This document shows positions 5,583-6,577 of a stretch of DNA of 6,577 bases, piece after piece. The stretch's first letter is position 1, and the number at the start of each line of letters is the position of its first letter. The notes under the pieces are model-generated. The model was not told where the DNA came from. It made no database searches and saw only the letters and a list, made by a program, of their open reading frames with translations. This DNA comes from CAZSPL01 sp964608735 (lineage in GTDB: Bacteria; JAJVIF01; JAPKYR01; CAZSPL01): assembly GCA_964608735.1 (NCBI GenBank), contig CAZSPL010000212.1, forward strand, positions 1 to 6,577, given 5' to 3'. The translations under genes and the position numbers were made by a program.

Positions 5583-6577
5583 CTACACGGGAATATTACC
5601 GTGCTTCTTCGGCGGCAATGATTCGCGCTTGTTCGCGAACATTTCGAGCGCCTGGATAAGCTTCCACCGCGTCTCCTGCGGCTCGACCACCTCGTCGATG
5701 AAACCGCGCGACGCCGCGATGTACGGGTGGCTGAACTCCTCCTCGTACTCTTCGACAAGCTTCTGCCGGAACTCTTCCGGCTTCTTGGCCTTGGCCACTT
5801 CCTTGCGATACAAAATATTCACTGCGCCGCGAGAGCCCATCACCGCTATCTCCGCCGAGGGCCATGCGATGTTGTAATCCCCGCCAACGTGGCGCGACGA
5901 CATCACGCAGTATGCCCCGCCGTAAGACTTCCGCGTAACCACCAGCAGCTTCGGTACCGTCGCCTCGCAGTATGCGTAGAGCATCTTCGCCCCGTGCCTG
6001 ATGATGCCGCCCCATTCCTGCGCCTTGCCCGGAAGGAATCCCGGGACGTCCTCGAGGGTGACTATCGGTATGTTGAAACAGTCACAGGTGCGTATGAATC
6101 TCGCCGCCTTATCGGACGAATGTATGTCGAGGCACCCGGCGAGAACCTTGGGCTGGTTCGCGATGATGCCCACCACGCGTCCGCCGAGGGTCGCATACCC
6201 GACGATGATATTCTGCGCGAAGAACGGCTGCACTTCGAGGAACTCGCCGTTGTCGACTATCGCGAAGATAACGTCCTTCATGTCATACGGCTTGTTCGGC
6301 TCTTCAGGAACTATATGCCTCAGCGACATGTCCTCACGACGAGGGTCGTCATCGTTGGGATGATACGGCGGGTCTTCCATGTTGTTCTGCGGCAGATACC
6401 TCAGCAGGGCGCGTATCCCCATCAGCGCTTCTTCCTCGGATTCCGCCGCGAAATGCGCCACCCCCGATTTCTGCGCGTGGGTCATCGCGCCGCCGAGGTC
6501 CTCAAATGTCACATCCTCATTCAGGACTTCCTTTATCACGTCCGGGCCGGTGAGGAACATGTACGACGATTCTTTCA
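5583..6577 (-). CDS. pccB: Acyl-CoA carboxylase carboxyltransferase (beta) subunit, propionyl-CoA carboxylase type, N-terminus cut by window edge
   Basis: The frame is open to the right edge and reads KESSYMFLTGPDVIKEV at its start, which is an internal segment of this family, so the methionine at 6560 is not the start. About 330 of the usual 510-520 residues are visible: the end of the N-terminal crotonase-like domain and the complete C-terminal one. Diagnostic segments are LEDVPGFLPGKAQEWGGIIRHGAK, KSYGGAYCVMSSRH, AWPSAEIAVMGSRGAVNILYRKE and the terminal PPKKHGNIPV. The protein transfers a carboxyl group from carboxybiotin to an acyl-CoA, most likely propionyl-CoA to give methylmalonyl-CoA, in the cytoplasm together with the biotin carboxylase and carrier encoded downstream. 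The codon at 5907-5909 encodes Cys where propionyl-CoA-specific enzymes usually have Asp, so substrate choice is open. Methylmalonyl-CoA decarboxylase or transcarboxylase alpha chain is an alternative, but no decarboxylase membrane subunit is seen. Confidence 0.93.
   Translation of the reverse strand, partial: KESSYMFLTGPDVIKEVLNEDVTFEDLGGAMTHAQKSGVAHFAAESEEEALMGIRALLRYLPQNNMEDPPYHPNDDDPRREDMSLRHIVPEEPNKPYDMKDVIFAIVDNGEFLEVQPFFAQNIIVGYATLGGRVVGIIANQPKVLAGCLDIHSSDKAARFIRTCDCFNIPIVTLEDVPGFLPGKAQEWGGIIRHGAKMLYAYCEATVPKLLVVTRKSYGGAYCVMSSRHVGGDYNIAWPSAEIAVMGSRGAVNILYRKEVAKAKKPEEFRQKLVEEYEEEFSHPYIAASRGFIDEVVEPQETRWKLIQALEMFANKRESLPPKKHGNIPV

Noticed and set aside
6558..6560. The ATG at 6560 as the start of the carboxyltransferase gene.
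   Set aside because: The frame is open upstream to the window edge and the residues before it (KESSY) continue the conserved internal segment; a start here would leave the protein without most of its N-terminal domain.

Overview
All six genes supported here lie on the minus strand, so the window reads from its right end to its left. In transcriptional order they are: a 3'-part of an acyl-CoA (propionyl-CoA-type) carboxylase carboxyltransferase subunit (5583-6577, cut by the window edge), a polytopic GT-C/GT39-type glycosyltransferase-like membrane protein (3424-5577), a biotin carboxylase (1920-3446), a biotin carboxyl carrier protein (1376-1894), then after a gap of about 145 bases a small two-cluster ferredoxin (1000-1230) and the alpha subunit of a VorB-type 2-oxoacid:ferredoxin oxidoreductase (1-962, cut at the left edge). 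No tRNA, rRNA, CRISPR array, insertion sequence or phage gene was seen.

The first four genes are packed with a 2-base gap, a 23-base overlap and a 25-base gap, so they look like one operon. Its core is a multi-subunit acyl-CoA carboxylase with separate carboxyltransferase, biotin carboxylase and biotin carrier polypeptides. The membrane protein embedded between the carboxyltransferase and biotin carboxylase genes has no evident role in carboxylation and is the oddest part of the layout.

The 1231-1375 gap is the only intergenic stretch of any size. It holds a plausible sigma70-like promoter (1288-1316), a weak long-loop terminator candidate ending in a T-run (1298-1371), and an 18-bp imperfect palindrome (1243-1260) that resembles Rex and CRP/FNR-family operators and abuts the ferredoxin ribosome binding site. 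The ferredoxin and vorB genes therefore probably form a second, separately regulated operon that continues out of the window. The remaining subunits of the oxidoreductase (TPP-binding and gamma) would be expected there.

Together the two operons suggest anaerobic acyl-CoA metabolism. A ferredoxin-linked 2-oxoacid oxidoreductase makes branched-chain or short acyl-CoAs from amino-acid-derived 2-oxoacids, and a biotin-dependent carboxylase acts on an acyl-CoA such as propionyl-CoA. The ferredoxin-dependent enzyme suggests an anaerobic or facultatively anaerobic bacterium. The DNA is GC-rich with G/C-rich third codon positions and uses TTG starts. The sequence does not let me name the phylum with any confidence.
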